Source: CAWFPR01 sp963817635 (GTDB lineage: Bacteria > Acidobacteriota > Vicinamibacteria > Vicinamibacterales > 2-12-FULL-66-21). Taken from it: DNA of 64,000 nt. The stretch lies in NCBI GenBank assembly GCA_963817635.1, contig CAWFPR010000024.1:186001-250000 (forward strand), given 5' to 3'. Positions 47,983 to 56,635 of this stretch are shown here, one piece after another (position 1 is the stretch's first letter; each line of letters begins with the position of its first letter). The notes under the pieces are model-generated. The model was not told where the DNA came from and did no database searches. It saw only the letters and a program-made list of their open reading frames with translations. The position numbers were made by a program, and so were the translations under genes.

Positions 47983-50424
47983 TCAGTGAATCGACTCTCG
48001 CGCGGAAGTATCGCCCTGGTTCACAACCGGAACAGGTAGACGCCGAAGCCCTGTTGCGATCAGCATATCGATGACTGATCCGTCGTCAGGTGAGCTAGCC
48101 GTCGCGATTGTCACGCTAAATTTTGGACCCGCCTGATCCGCTTCGGAACCAATACCGTTTTTGATCCGCCTCGCAATGTCATCGACCGTCTGTTTATCCG
48201 CCCCGATCAGCAACCCTACTACGCCGTTAGCTTCGTACGGAAAGAGTAGATCCGATGACCTAAGATTCTCGCGAGCGACCTTAGCGACACGCGACAGCAC
48301 ACTGTCGCGTGCATCACGCCCAAAGACGCGGTTGATGTTCAACAAGTTGTCAATGTTAATAAACAAAACAGAAGTGGGATTCGGCAGCGGCCGCTCGTTC
48401 GTAGGAGCACTCATCAACCGCCGCAGATGCTCGATGTTGTGCAACCCTGTGACCGAATCGCGGTGGAGAGCCATCTGGGCCAATCTCACACCGGCTGACC
48501 CGCGAACCATAGGGGAGACTTGTTGGGCGACGATTTCAATAACGCGTTCGTGCTCTTCGGAGAAGATCTCGTTCCCGCTAGAGTAAAGCGTAAGAACACC
48601 AACCAAATCGCCTTCAAATGTAAGCGGCGTGCTCAGACAAGAGCGCAGGCGTGGGTTCGTCGAACGAACCGCCTCTCCGAGATCGAGCGCAGCGTCAGAG
48701 TTTCGAATTGTCTGACGGTTCGCCCCAACCCAGCCGCTCAGCCGCTCTCCGAGAGACAGACGGACTCCGGACATCAAACCAATGTTCTCGCCAACCGCAT
48801 GGACAGCCACCAATTCATCAGCGTCTGGGTCATATAGGTACAGAACGCAGGCCGAGCATGGGATTAGCCGTCGGAGATGTTTGGCGATTACGTCGGCGGT
48901 GTCGGACAGCTCCATTTCCGACGTCAGACCACGAGCGAGATCGAACAGCGTCAGCATTTCCTCGGTGCTCCCGCTGATTTCCTCCAAGATGCGATTTGGT
49001 GTACCGCCTCTTTCCGGACCCTGTGCCGCCTCGCTTATTGTTCTAAGTGGTACACTATCGATACTCTGACCGGCAGCGGGGGCTATTTTGTCGTGAACGC
49101 GGGCAAACGTATCAACAACGAGTGGGTCGTACATTGTGCCGCGGCGTTCTGAGATTATTCGGAGGGCTTCACGGTCACTGAGACGCGGTCGGTACGGCCT
49201 GTCGGATGTTAGCGCGTCAAAGCAGTCGACTACTGAGAGAATCCTGGCCCCAATTGGAATGTCAGTCCCGGCGAGACGGTCTGGGTAGCCAGTGCCGTCC
49301 CAATTTTCGTGGTGATGCCTGACTATTGGAACAACCGGATCGGGAAAGTCAATCGCCGACAAAATGTCAGCGCCGACACTCGAGTGCAACTTCATTTTTG
49401 CGAATTCCGCTGGCGTGAGCGGTCCGGGTTTATTCAGAATATACTCAGGCACTGCCAACTTGCCCATGTCGTGCAAAAGTGAAGCGGCCTCAATTGCGCG
49501 GATGAGTGAAGGATCCGAAACACCGACCTCCGCTGCTAAGTGGACCGCCAGCGTTTGCACACGACGAATATGGCCATGAGTGATTTGGTCTTTGGCATCG
49601 ATCGCCATCGCCAGAGTCTCAATCGTCGACATGTAAAGTGCGTTGAGCTGAGTTAAGTGCTTGTTCGCGTCCGCCACCCTACCCATCGATGTAGAGAACG
49701 TTAAGTACAAGACCACGAGCAGTGGAATAATAACTGCGAGGTAGGTGTAGTTAAGCTCTTTCGTGTAGCTAACCAACAGGGCAGCTATTGAAGCCCCGCC
49801 AAAGTAGTTTAGTGACACCCAGACAAAATTGGTGCGCCATATTGAAACTGGCGACAAATGCTTCTCAAGGGCTATCGCGAACGTGATAATCCAACTGTTC
49901 AGTGAAAAGTACAGGAGAGTGAATACGAGCAACGGAAGAACGAGGCTCTGGATATCAATTGAGGCCGTGCGCCCATTGAGAGGCGAAACACCAGGGAATA
50001 GGAAGAAAACGTGGGCTGCCGTCCAGATGGTAAGGGGAAGCGCGCAGACGTTGAAGACTATCTTGTATAGGCGGTGTCCTCTGGCATACGACCAGAGGGA
50101 AATTACGAGCGCATCCAAGGCAACAGTAAGGGTGCCGACGGAAGCACCAAACAACAGGACCGAAGTAAAGACGAAGGTTTCCGATACCGAGATCGTCGCT
50201 GGCAGTGACGCGAGTCTGATGGTGGCGGAACCGCTGACTAGAGTGAGGAGGGCTAGAATCGTCCAACTCCAGCCGATCGGATGCACGACCAGGTCGTAGA
50301 ATGACTGGGCCACGATCATCGTCCCGGCGATGACGATGATCGTGACATAAACCTGTGCCGTGCGCGGCAATGTTCGGAAGTGCTGTGAAGGCATTTCGCT
50401 GATGTATCCGGCTCCGGTCGCCAC
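47983..50424 (-). CDS. Membrane HD-GYP phosphodiesterase with GAF and degenerate GGDEF domains
   Basis: The 813-residue protein has about seven membrane helices (residues 20-245), an HD-GYP domain (about 270-440) with HDMGKLAVPE and the full HHHENWDGTGYPDRL motif, a GAF domain (about 490-630; VLYLYDPDADELVAVHAVGE) and a GGDEF-like end (RDSVTGLHNIEHL, FINIDNLLNINRVFG) in which GGDEF is replaced by EANGV. It should degrade cyclic di-GMP; the GGDEF end is probably regulatory. GTG 50424 or ATG 50394 may be used. The gene is low in GC (27 of 60 bases at 49681-49740) against 44 of 60 at 33001-33060. Confidence 0.85.
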   Translation of the reverse strand: MATGAGYISEMPSQHFRTLPRTAQVYVTIIVIAGTMIVAQSFYDLVVHPIGWSWTILALLTLVSGSATIRLASLPATISVSETFVFTSVLLFGASVGTLTVALDALVISLWSYARGHRLYKIVFNVCALPLTIWTAAHVFFLFPGVSPLNGRTASIDIQSLVLPLLVFTLLYFSLNSWIITFAIALEKHLSPVSIWRTNFVWVSLNYFGGASIAALLVSYTKELNYTYLAVIIPLLVVLYLTFSTSMGRVADANKHLTQLNALYMSTIETLAMAIDAKDQITHGHIRRVQTLAVHLAAEVGVSDPSLIRAIEAASLLHDMGKLAVPEYILNKPGPLTPAEFAKMKLHSSVGADILSAIDFPDPVVPIVRHHHENWDGTGYPDRLAGTDIPIGARILSVVDCFDALTSDRPYRPRLSDREALRIISERRGTMYDPLVVDTFARVHDKIAPAAGQSIDSVPLRTISEAAQGPERGGTPNRILEEISGSTEEMLTLFDLARGLTSEMELSDTADVIAKHLRRLIPCSACVLYLYDPDADELVAVHAVGENIGLMSGVRLSLGERLSGWVGANRQTIRNSDAALDLGEAVRSTNPRLRSCLSTPLTFEGDLVGVLTLYSSGNEIFSEEHERVIEIVAQQVSPMVRGSAGVRLAQMALHRDSVTGLHNIEHLRRLMSAPTNERPLPNPTSVLFINIDNLLNINRVFGRDARDSVLSRVAKVARENLRSSDLLFPYEANGVVGLLIGADKQTVDDIARRIKNGIGSEADQAGPKFSVTIATASSPDDGSVIDMLIATGLRRLPVPVVNQGDTSARESIH

Positions 50425-50510
50425 TGCCGTTCGGTGCTAGTCGGTCCAGACGATTATGCGCATGATATCTCCCAATGCCAAAGCGAAATTGCTGCTTGTC
50501 GGCGACGCTG

Positions 50511-50829
50511 CTAGTCGCCAATCAGAAACGAGTCGGTCCAGACGATGCTGTCGGTCCAGACGATGCTGTCGGTCCAGACGATGCTGTCGGTCCAGACGAT
50601 GCTGTCGGTCCAGACGATGCTGTCGGTCCACACGATGCTGTCGGTCCACACGATGCTGTCGGTCCACACGATGCTGTCGGTCCACACGATGCTGTCGGTC
50701 CACACGATGCTCTGGTCGAACAGACGCCTTACCCCTCCAGAGGTTGCCGCGCCCGATTCAAATGGGGAATGCACGAGCGAGGTCCACTCCGGGGGTGTGC
50801 AGTAGCCGCAGGCCAAGCCTACAGCCGAG
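50511..50829 (-). other. Out-of-frame IVW-repeat tail of the upstream subtilase
   Basis: This minus-strand frame is open from before 50816 to the TAG at 50511-50513 and encodes CGYCTPPEW, a short linker, FDQ, ten DSIVWT hexapeptides and a final DSFLIGD. It directly follows the S8 gene. If CCCC at 50830-50833 were CCCCC, the subtilase would read straight into it (SRGGSAVGLACGYC). Its repeats match in core (IVW) the in-frame repeats of the second subtilase at 56636-58741. I take it as the C terminus of the same protein, separated by a natural or sequencing indel. Confidence 0.6.
50532..50711. repeat. Ten perfect 18-bp tandem repeats
   Basis: The unit GTCGGTCCAGACGATGCT occurs five times and a variant with CAC for CAG five times, without spacers. 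Read on the minus strand each unit is Asp-Ser-Ile-Val-Trp-Thr. The two blocks of five differ only at the wobble base of the Val codon (GTC or GTG), which suggests recent expansion or gene conversion. It is not a CRISPR, as no spacers exist. Confidence 0.9.
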
Positions 50830-52231
50830 CCCCTCGGCTGGTGCTGATAGAAGAGATCCCATCGGGCACTACCGGTTCACCCGCGATGGACCCGTTGATG
50901 CCGTCGACGTGCCCGCGCACCAGCTGCACGGCCGCGGCGACGTTCAGGCTCCCCGCGCCCGCTTCAATCAGTCCCGCACCCGCCATCCGCGAACTCGTGA
51001 GCTGCAGGGCGGCCTTCACCTTCGCCGGTGTCAGGCGCGGATTGGCGTCCAGCAGCAGCGCAACCGCCCCCGACACGACCGCCGAGGCCATGCTCGTGCC
51101 GCTCAGCTCGATGTAGGCGTCGGTCCCGTGCCCGACGACGCTGTTCGGATAGGTCCGCACCAGGTACGACCCGGGGGCCGCCGCCGCCAGGATCTTGTTG
51201 CCCGGTGCCGACAGTTCAGGCTTCAGCACGCCGTCGACCATCGTCGGGCCACGCGAGCTGTAGGTCGCCATCACGTCGTCCGACCGCTGCGGCGTGTTGC
51301 GCGTGTTCAGCGCCCCGACGGTCAGCGCCGACGGCGCGTTGCCCGGCGAGATGATGCCCCCCACGATCGGACGCCCGTCGTCGGTCTTGCCCAGGTTGCC
51401 GGCGGCGGCCACGACCACCAGCCCGGCGTCAACCGCACGCTGCACGCTCTGGCAAAGGGGATCGTCGCGCCAGGATTCGAAGACCGGGTGGCCGAGCGAC
51501 AGGTTGATCACGCGGATCCGGAACTGCGCGCGATGCTCGATGACCCAGTCGATCGCCGCCATGACATCGCTCGTGTCGCCCGACCCGTCGTCGCCGAGCA
51601 CCTTCAGGCTCACGATGTGCGCGCCGGGAGCCATGCCGGCATGGTCGCTGTCGGTGCCCGCCACGATGCCGGCGACGTGCGTGCCGTGCCCGAACAGATC
51701 GCGCCCGAGGCCGCGCGAGTCCGTGAAGTCAACCGCCGCCACCACACGGCCCGTGAGCGCCTTGTGGGGGGCGATGCCCGAGTCGATGACCGCGACGCCG
51801 ATGCCGCGCCCGGTGAAGCCCTGGAGCCCGTCGAGACCGCTCCATACCTGGTCGGCGCCGGTCGCCACTTCGGTTACCGCCGTCCGATACACGCGCGCGT
51901 CGCCGGTCAGGTGCTCGACCGCCTCATCGTCGCTGAGCGAGGCAAGCTGTCCGGCGGGGACTTCGAGGACTGCGGCGCCCCGGAGCGCCTTCTTGATGCG
52001 CGCCCCGTGGCGCGCGGCGATTGCGCGGATGTCGGCTTCGCTGCCGGACACGATCACGCTGGTCGCCTCGGTCGTACCGGTCGCGAGGCGGTCGGCGAGG
52101 TCGCGAGACAGGCGCGCCCGGTGCGGCCCGCCCCACGCCGGGATGGCTGAGAGCACCAGGGCGAGGACTGCGACAGCCGTCGTTGCCCTCCGGGCCGATT
52201 GTCGCGGGGTCGGACGGGTCATATGAGTCAT
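50819..52231 (-). CDS. Secreted S8 (subtilisin-like) serine peptidase 1
   Basis: The 470-residue protein starts at ATG 52231 with a signal peptide (ATTAVAVLALVLSAIPAWG). An I9-like propeptide region (residues about 40-125) precedes the catalytic domain: Asp in VAVIDSGIAPH, His in GHGTHVAGIVAG, oxyanion Asn in AAAGNLG, and Ser in SGTSMASAVVSGAVALLL. The stop at 50819 comes just after the catalytic domain, and the IVW-repeat tail lies out of frame directly behind. It is 87 bp upstream of the HD-GYP gene (counting the tail), which points to a shared operon. Substrate and role are unknown. Confidence 0.85.
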   Translation of the reverse strand: MTHMTRPTPRQSARRATTAVAVLALVLSAIPAWGGPHRARLSRDLADRLATGTTEATSVIVSGSEADIRAIAARHGARIKKALRGAAVLEVPAGQLASLSDDEAVEHLTGDARVYRTAVTEVATGADQVWSGLDGLQGFTGRGIGVAVIDSGIAPHKALTGRVVAAVDFTDSRGLGRDLFGHGTHVAGIVAGTDSDHAGMAPGAHIVSLKVLGDDGSGDTSDVMAAIDWVIEHRAQFRIRVINLSLGHPVFESWRDDPLCQSVQRAVDAGLVVVAAAGNLGKTDDGRPIVGGIISPGNAPSALTVGALNTRNTPQRSDDVMATYSSRGPTMVDGVLKPELSAPGNKILAAAAPGSYLVRTYPNSVVGHGTDAYIELSGTSMASAVVSGAVALLLDANPRLTPAKVKAALQLTSSRMAGAGLIEAGAGSLNVAAAVQLVRGHVDGINGSIAGEPVVPDGISSISTSRGARL

Positions 52232-52557
52232 GGCGGTTCCGTTTATTCCAGATTGGGTGGATTGCTGGGCTGGTCTAAGGCACAGCCTGTGCCAGGACCT
52301 TTCGGACTGGTACCTTGGTGCCCAATGCGGGCGCACACTAGACGACATTAACGGCCAATATGGTGCAAATTGGTTGCGCCATGTTTCGCGGATGAACTAT
52401 GATGGCGGGACCCTGTTAGAGCACCTGATCGGGGGGTCAGCTAACAGATTGGCTGACCCGATATCGACTTTGATAGGGGTAGAAATTACTCGCGGGAAAG
52501 GCCAGTAAATAGGCTCCGATCGAGGACCGGTCAAGAAATTGGCCGGCAGGTTCGACT
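52232..52557. other. Intergenic region with a 15-bp palindrome
   Basis: I see no gene in these 326 bases between two divergent genes. The sequence is lower in GC near 52340-52530. GGCACAGCCTGTGCC at 52279-52293 is a perfect palindrome with a single central base, 48 bases upstream of the S8 gene start. It could be an operator or leader hairpin. A 92-codon frame on the plus strand has no ribosome site or recognisable content. Confidence 0.5.
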
Positions 52558-54312
52558 TTGGCCCCTTTGCGCAAAGCTCCGCTGCTCGCTCTGCTCGTCA
52601 CCCTCGGGGCGGTCGCCGGCCTGGCCTGGTGGCGTGCCGCGCCGTCGCCCGCCGTTCCGACGGTGGGTTCGGCGTCGAGCGTCCCCGCCCGCGGCGGCGA
52701 ACTGGTGGCCTCCTTGCGCTCACCGGTGACGACCTACAACCGCTACGTCGATCCGCATGCAACCGGGGACCTGCTCGCGTACCTCACCCAGGCCGCCCTC
52801 GTCCGCGTCGATCGGGTCACCGATCGGCTCGAGCCCTGGCTCGCCGAGAGCTGGACGGAATCGGCCGACGGGCTGACCTACACGCTGAAGCTCCGCCAGG
52901 GCGTGACCTTCTCGGACGGCGTCCCCTTCACGTCGGCCGACGTGCTGTTCTCGTTCAGGGCGATTGAAGACCCGCGCACGCAGCCGCCCGCCCTGTCCGA
53001 CGTGCTTCTCGTCGGAGGCAAGCCGATTGTGGTCGATGCCCCCGACCCCGGGACCGTGGTGGTCCGCTTTCCCGAGAGGTTCGCCCCGGGCCTGCGCCTG
53101 ATCGACACAGTGCCGATCCTCCCGAAGCACAAGCTGGAGGCATCCCTGGCCGCCGGGACCTTTTCCGACGCCTGGGGACCCTCCACCGCGCCCGGCGATC
53201 TGGCGGGGCTGGGGCCGTTCGTCCTCTCGGAACACACCCCCGGCGAGCGCCTGGTCTTTGCCCGCAATCCGCACTACTGGCGGACCGACGCGCGCGGCGT
53301 GCAGCTCCCGTACCTCGACAAGCTGACCGTCCTCATCATCCCGGACCAGAACACCGAGGCGCTTCGCCTCCAGTCCGGGGAGATCGACCTCATGTCGAAT
53401 GCCGACATCCGGCCCGAGGACTTCGCCACCTTCAAGCGCGCCAGCGATCAGGGACGCCTGCGGTTGATCGAGGGCGGCACCGGCATCGATCCGAACCTGC
53501 TCTGGTTCAATCTCGCGCCGGGCCGCAAGGACGACCCGCGAAATCCCTGGCTCCGCAGCACCGCGTTCCGCCAGGCGATCTCCTGCGCGGTCGATCGCGA
53601 CGCGATCGTCAAGACCGTTTTCCTCGGCGACGCGGTGCCCGTGTACGGTCCCGTGACTCCGGGCAATCCGGCGTGGTACACCGCCCCCTCCAATCCCTGC
53701 GTCCACGACGTCTCGCGCGCCAGGGCGCTGCTCGCGTCCGTCGGCCTCACCGACAGCAACCACGACGGCATGCTCGAGGACGCGGCGGGCCGGCCGGCCA
53801 GCTTCTCGCTGCTCTCACAGAAGGGCCATACGATCCGCGAGCGGACGGCCTCGATGATTCAGCAGCAGCTGCGCGAGGTCGGGCTGGGGGTCGATGTCGT
53901 GCTGCTCGACGCGCAGGCCATCCCGCGGCGCTGGGCGGAACAGGACTACGACGCGATCTACTTCGGCGTGCAGTCGAGCGCCACCGATCCCGCGCTGAAC
54001 ATGCAGTTCTGGCTCAGTTCCGGGTACCTGCACTTCTGGAACCCGTCACAGCCGTCGCCCGCCACCACCTGGGAGCGTCAGATCGACGATCTGATGCACC
54101 GCCAGGCCGTGACGACGGATCCGGCCGGGCGGCGGCGCCTGTTCATGCAGGCTGAAGAAGTCCTTTCCGCCGAACTCCCGGCCATCTACTTCGTCGCCCC
54201 CAGGACCACCATCGCGGTGACTACCCGAGTGACCAATACGTCGCCCGCCCCGCAGATCCCGCAACTCCTCTGGAGCGCCGATACGCTCGCCTCCGCGGCC
54301 GCCGGACGGTGA
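52558..54312 (+). CDS. ABC transporter substrate-binding protein, peptide family (SBP_bac_5)
   Basis: The 584-residue exported protein has an uncleaved or signal helix (LLALLVTLGAVAGLAWW) then the family-5 binding fold: LAESWTESADGLTYTLKLRQGVTFSDG (the classical cluster), DVLFSFRAI, GPFVL, ARNPHYW, FRQAISCAVDR. It would capture oligopeptides or similar solutes for the two following permeases. The start is TTG 52558 (CAGG upstream); no ATG fits. The Lpp-type lipobox is absent. It is divergent from subtilase 1 and leads the importer operon. Ligand: peptide is inferred from family. Confidence 0.85.
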   Translation: MAPLRKAPLLALLVTLGAVAGLAWWRAAPSPAVPTVGSASSVPARGGELVASLRSPVTTYNRYVDPHATGDLLAYLTQAALVRVDRVTDRLEPWLAESWTESADGLTYTLKLRQGVTFSDGVPFTSADVLFSFRAIEDPRTQPPALSDVLLVGGKPIVVDAPDPGTVVVRFPERFAPGLRLIDTVPILPKHKLEASLAAGTFSDAWGPSTAPGDLAGLGPFVLSEHTPGERLVFARNPHYWRTDARGVQLPYLDKLTVLIIPDQNTEALRLQSGEIDLMSNADIRPEDFATFKRASDQGRLRLIEGGTGIDPNLLWFNLAPGRKDDPRNPWLRSTAFRQAISCAVDRDAIVKTVFLGDAVPVYGPVTPGNPAWYTAPSNPCVHDVSRARALLASVGLTDSNHDGMLEDAAGRPASFSLLSQKGHTIRERTASMIQQQLREVGLGVDVVLLDAQAIPRRWAEQDYDAIYFGVQSSATDPALNMQFWLSSGYLHFWNPSQPSPATTWERQIDDLMHRQAVTTDPAGRRRLFMQAEEVLSAELPAIYFVAPRTTIAVTTRVTNTSPAPQIPQLLWSADTLASAAAGR

Positions 54313-54358
54313 CGGCATCGTCGTAACGGCGCGCGCCGCTCGGACCGAAAAGGAGAAC

Positions 54359-55318
54359 GTGCACGCCGGCGTGATCCGCTTCCTGCTGCGGCGGGCCGCC
54401 TTTGCGGTCGTCCTCGTCCTGGTGGTGTCGTCTGCCGCCCTGGTGCTCGTGCGTCTGGCGCCCGGAGCCGGCGCCATCGGCATCGATCCCGCGACCGCCG
54501 CGGCCGAACGCCATCGGTTCGGGCTGGACAAGCCGCTCCTCGAACAGTACGGCGGCTGGCTCTCGCGCTCGCTGAGGCTGGACCTCGGTGAGTCCCTGGT
54601 TTACCGTCGGCCGGTCCTGCCGCTGCTGCGGGAGCGCGCTGGAAGAACGGCGCTGCTGGGCCTGTCCGCCCTGGCGTTCGCCACACTCTCCGGCATTCCT
54701 CTCGGCGTGTTCACGGCCACGCGCCGTTCCGGTGCCCTCAGCGCTCTGGTCCGCGCGAGTTCGCTGATCCTGCTCTCGGTGCCTTCCCTCGTGACGTCGC
54801 TGATCCTCCTGCTGATTGCCGCGCGCACCGGCTGGTTCCCGACGGGCGGCTACGGCCGGGTGCCGGACGGGGCCGGCACCCTCGACGTCCTGCTGATTCA
54901 CGCGCGCCACGTCGTCCTGCCGGCGCTGGCGGTCGGACTGCCGCTCTCGGCTTCGCTCGAGCGCCTCCAGTCGCGGGCCATGCGCGACGCGCTGGCCGAG
55001 CCGTGCGTCCTGGCCGCGCTGGCCCGCGGCGTGCCGCGCCGCCGCGTCATCTGGCGGCACGCGCTGCGGCTGTCGCTCGCGCCGGTCCTGGCGGTCTACG
55101 GCATCATGATCGGCAGCGTTCTCAGCGGTTCGTTCGTGGTGGAGATCGTCACGTCGTGGCAGGGCCTCGGCGAACTGATGTACCGGGCGCTGTCGGGACG
55201 CGATCTCTATCTCGCGGCGGGGTGTGCGGCGGCCGGCTCGGTGTGCCTGGCCATCGGTATCCTGATCTCGGACGTCGCCCTGGTCCTGGTCGACCCGCGT
55301 ACCGAGGCGCGCCCATGA
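54359..55318 (+). CDS. ABC transporter permease, DppB-like
   Basis: The 319-residue inner-membrane protein has the DppB N terminus (IRFLLRRAAFAVVLVLVV) and about six helices. The EAA loop, which contacts the ATPase, is at ALARGVPRRRVIWRHALR. A typical GSFVVEIVTSWQGLGELMYRALSGRDL follows. GTG 54359 is the start (46 bp after the binding protein). The stop overlaps the next start as ATGA. No ATP-binding subunit is found in the window. Confidence 0.85.
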   Translation: MHAGVIRFLLRRAAFAVVLVLVVSSAALVLVRLAPGAGAIGIDPATAAAERHRFGLDKPLLEQYGGWLSRSLRLDLGESLVYRRPVLPLLRERAGRTALLGLSALAFATLSGIPLGVFTATRRSGALSALVRASSLILLSVPSLVTSLILLLIAARTGWFPTGGYGRVPDGAGTLDVLLIHARHVVLPALAVGLPLSASLERLQSRAMRDALAEPCVLAALARGVPRRRVIWRHALRLSLAPVLAVYGIMIGSVLSGSFVVEIVTSWQGLGELMYRALSGRDLYLAAGCAAAGSVCLAIGILISDVALVLVDPRTEARP

Positions 55319-56307
55319 CGACGGCCGCCGGGTGGACAGGCGGACTCGTGTTGCTCGGGACGATTGCCGTGGCGGCTGTCGCCGGTCCCGCGCTCGTCCA
55401 GCACGACCCGGCACGCCAGTTCGCGGACGCCGCCTACGCGCCACCCATGCGCCCGCACGTGGTGGACGAAGCTGGCGCGTGGCGGGCGCCGTTCGTCTAC
55501 CCGCTGCGGCTGGAGGATCGCCTCGCACGGCGGTACGTCGAGGTTCGCGATCGTCCGACCCCGCTGGTGTGGTTCACCGGGGGCGCCCTGGTCGGCATCG
55601 ACGAGCGGACGGGCCCCTGGCTGCCGCTCGGCGGCGACGCGCTGGGCCGCGACGTTTTTGCGCGCCTGCTCGCCGGCGCCCGGCTGTCGCTTGGCGTGTC
55701 GGTCCTGGCTGCCGCCGGTGCCCTTCTCCTCGGATCGCTGATCGGGGCGCTCGCCGGCTTCTTCGGGGGCCGCATCGACGAGATTGCGATGCGCACCAGT
55801 GATTTCGTCCTGGTGCTGCCGGCCATCTACGTCGTGCTCGTGCTGCGGGCCGCGATGCCGCTCGTCCTGACCACGGGGCAGGTCTTCTGGACCATCACCG
55901 GCGTCCTCGCGGTTGCCGGCTGGCCCTATCCGGCGCGCGGCGTCCGGGCCATCGTGGCCGCCGAAAGGGGCCGAGAGTACGCAGAAGCGGCACGAGCCAT
56001 GGGTGCTGGACCTTGGCGGATTCTGCTACGCCACCTGTTGCCGGCGGCATCCGGCTTCGTCGCCGTCCAGGCGACGCTCCTGTTGCCGGCGTTCATCCTC
56101 GCGGAAGCGACCCTGTCGTTCGTGGGCCTGGGATTCCCCGAACCTACCCCGAGCTGGGGCGTGATGCTTCAGGACGCCGCGAGTGTCGGGACGCTCGTCG
56201 AGGCGCCCTGGCTGCTGGCACCCGCGGGTGCGATTGTGCTGTCAGTGCTGGCGCTCCACCTGGTGTCGTCCAGCGGCGCCAGGGGCGGCGTCGATTTCGG
56301 GTCCTAA
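55315..56307 (+). CDS. ABC transporter permease, DppC-like
   Basis: The 330-residue permease has an N-terminal helix, a periplasmic insert (residues 30-100) longer than in typical DppC, then the core PLGGDALGRDVFARLLAGAR, five helices and the EAA loop EAARAMGAGPWRILLRHLLP. ATG 55315 overlaps the previous stop (ATGA). It pairs with the DppB-like gene as a heterodimer for peptide import. The operon ends here without ATPase genes, so a shared or distant ATPase must serve it. Confidence 0.85.
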   Translation: MTTAAGWTGGLVLLGTIAVAAVAGPALVQHDPARQFADAAYAPPMRPHVVDEAGAWRAPFVYPLRLEDRLARRYVEVRDRPTPLVWFTGGALVGIDERTGPWLPLGGDALGRDVFARLLAGARLSLGVSVLAAAGALLLGSLIGALAGFFGGRIDEIAMRTSDFVLVLPAIYVVLVLRAAMPLVLTTGQVFWTITGVLAVAGWPYPARGVRAIVAAERGREYAEAARAMGAGPWRILLRHLLPAASGFVAVQATLLLPAFILAEATLSFVGLGFPEPTPSWGVMLQDAASVGTLVEAPWLLAPAGAIVLSVLALHLVSSSGARGGVDFGS

Positions 56308-56635
56308 CTGCAGGCGACACAACCATTTGGCTGCGGATTGCTCGGCTTGGCTCAGGATTGGGCCGGCCGGCTGATGTCCTGACATGGAACAGCCGACAAC
56401 GCAGCTTTTGCCAACCGATTTCGGACCGATCACACATTTCCGCGAGGGGGTGTTCTGAAACAGCGCAACAGCTGCGCACACCCACTGAAAATGTGATCCG
56501 GCTGAACAATAGATAAGTATTGACGCATCAATCACTTGAATGGAGAATGACGAGCTCCGAATGGCTGGCCTTGCCCTTGCTCTGCCGTGAGCCGAGTTGT
56601 AGCGCGTTCTGACTCCTAACCGAAAGGTGATAACT
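56308..56635 (+). other. Low-GC intergenic region before subtilase 2
   Basis: I see no gene in about 330 bases. A promoter-like pair is noted separately at 56520-56548. The region includes the ribosome-binding stretch GAAAGG at 56622-56627. Confidence 0.4.
56520..56548 (+). promoter_or_regulatory. Possible sigma-70-type promoter of subtilase 2
   Basis: TTGACG and GAGAAT are spaced by 17 bases. TTGACG is a good -35 match, GAGAAT a moderate -10. It lies 88 bases before the GTG start of the S8 gene and in the correct orientation. Confidence 0.4.

Noticed and set aside
47983..50424. Functional diguanylate cyclase in the HD-GYP protein
   Set aside because: The GGDEF active-site motif is replaced by EANGV, so synthesis of c-di-GMP is unlikely.
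50532..50711. Possible CRISPR array
   Set aside because: Repeats are directly adjacent with no spacers, and they keep a protein reading frame on the minus strand.
52230..52508. 92-residue ORF between subtilase 1 and the binding protein
   Set aside because: No ribosome site, no motif, and it starts inside the subtilase signal-peptide region on the opposite strand.
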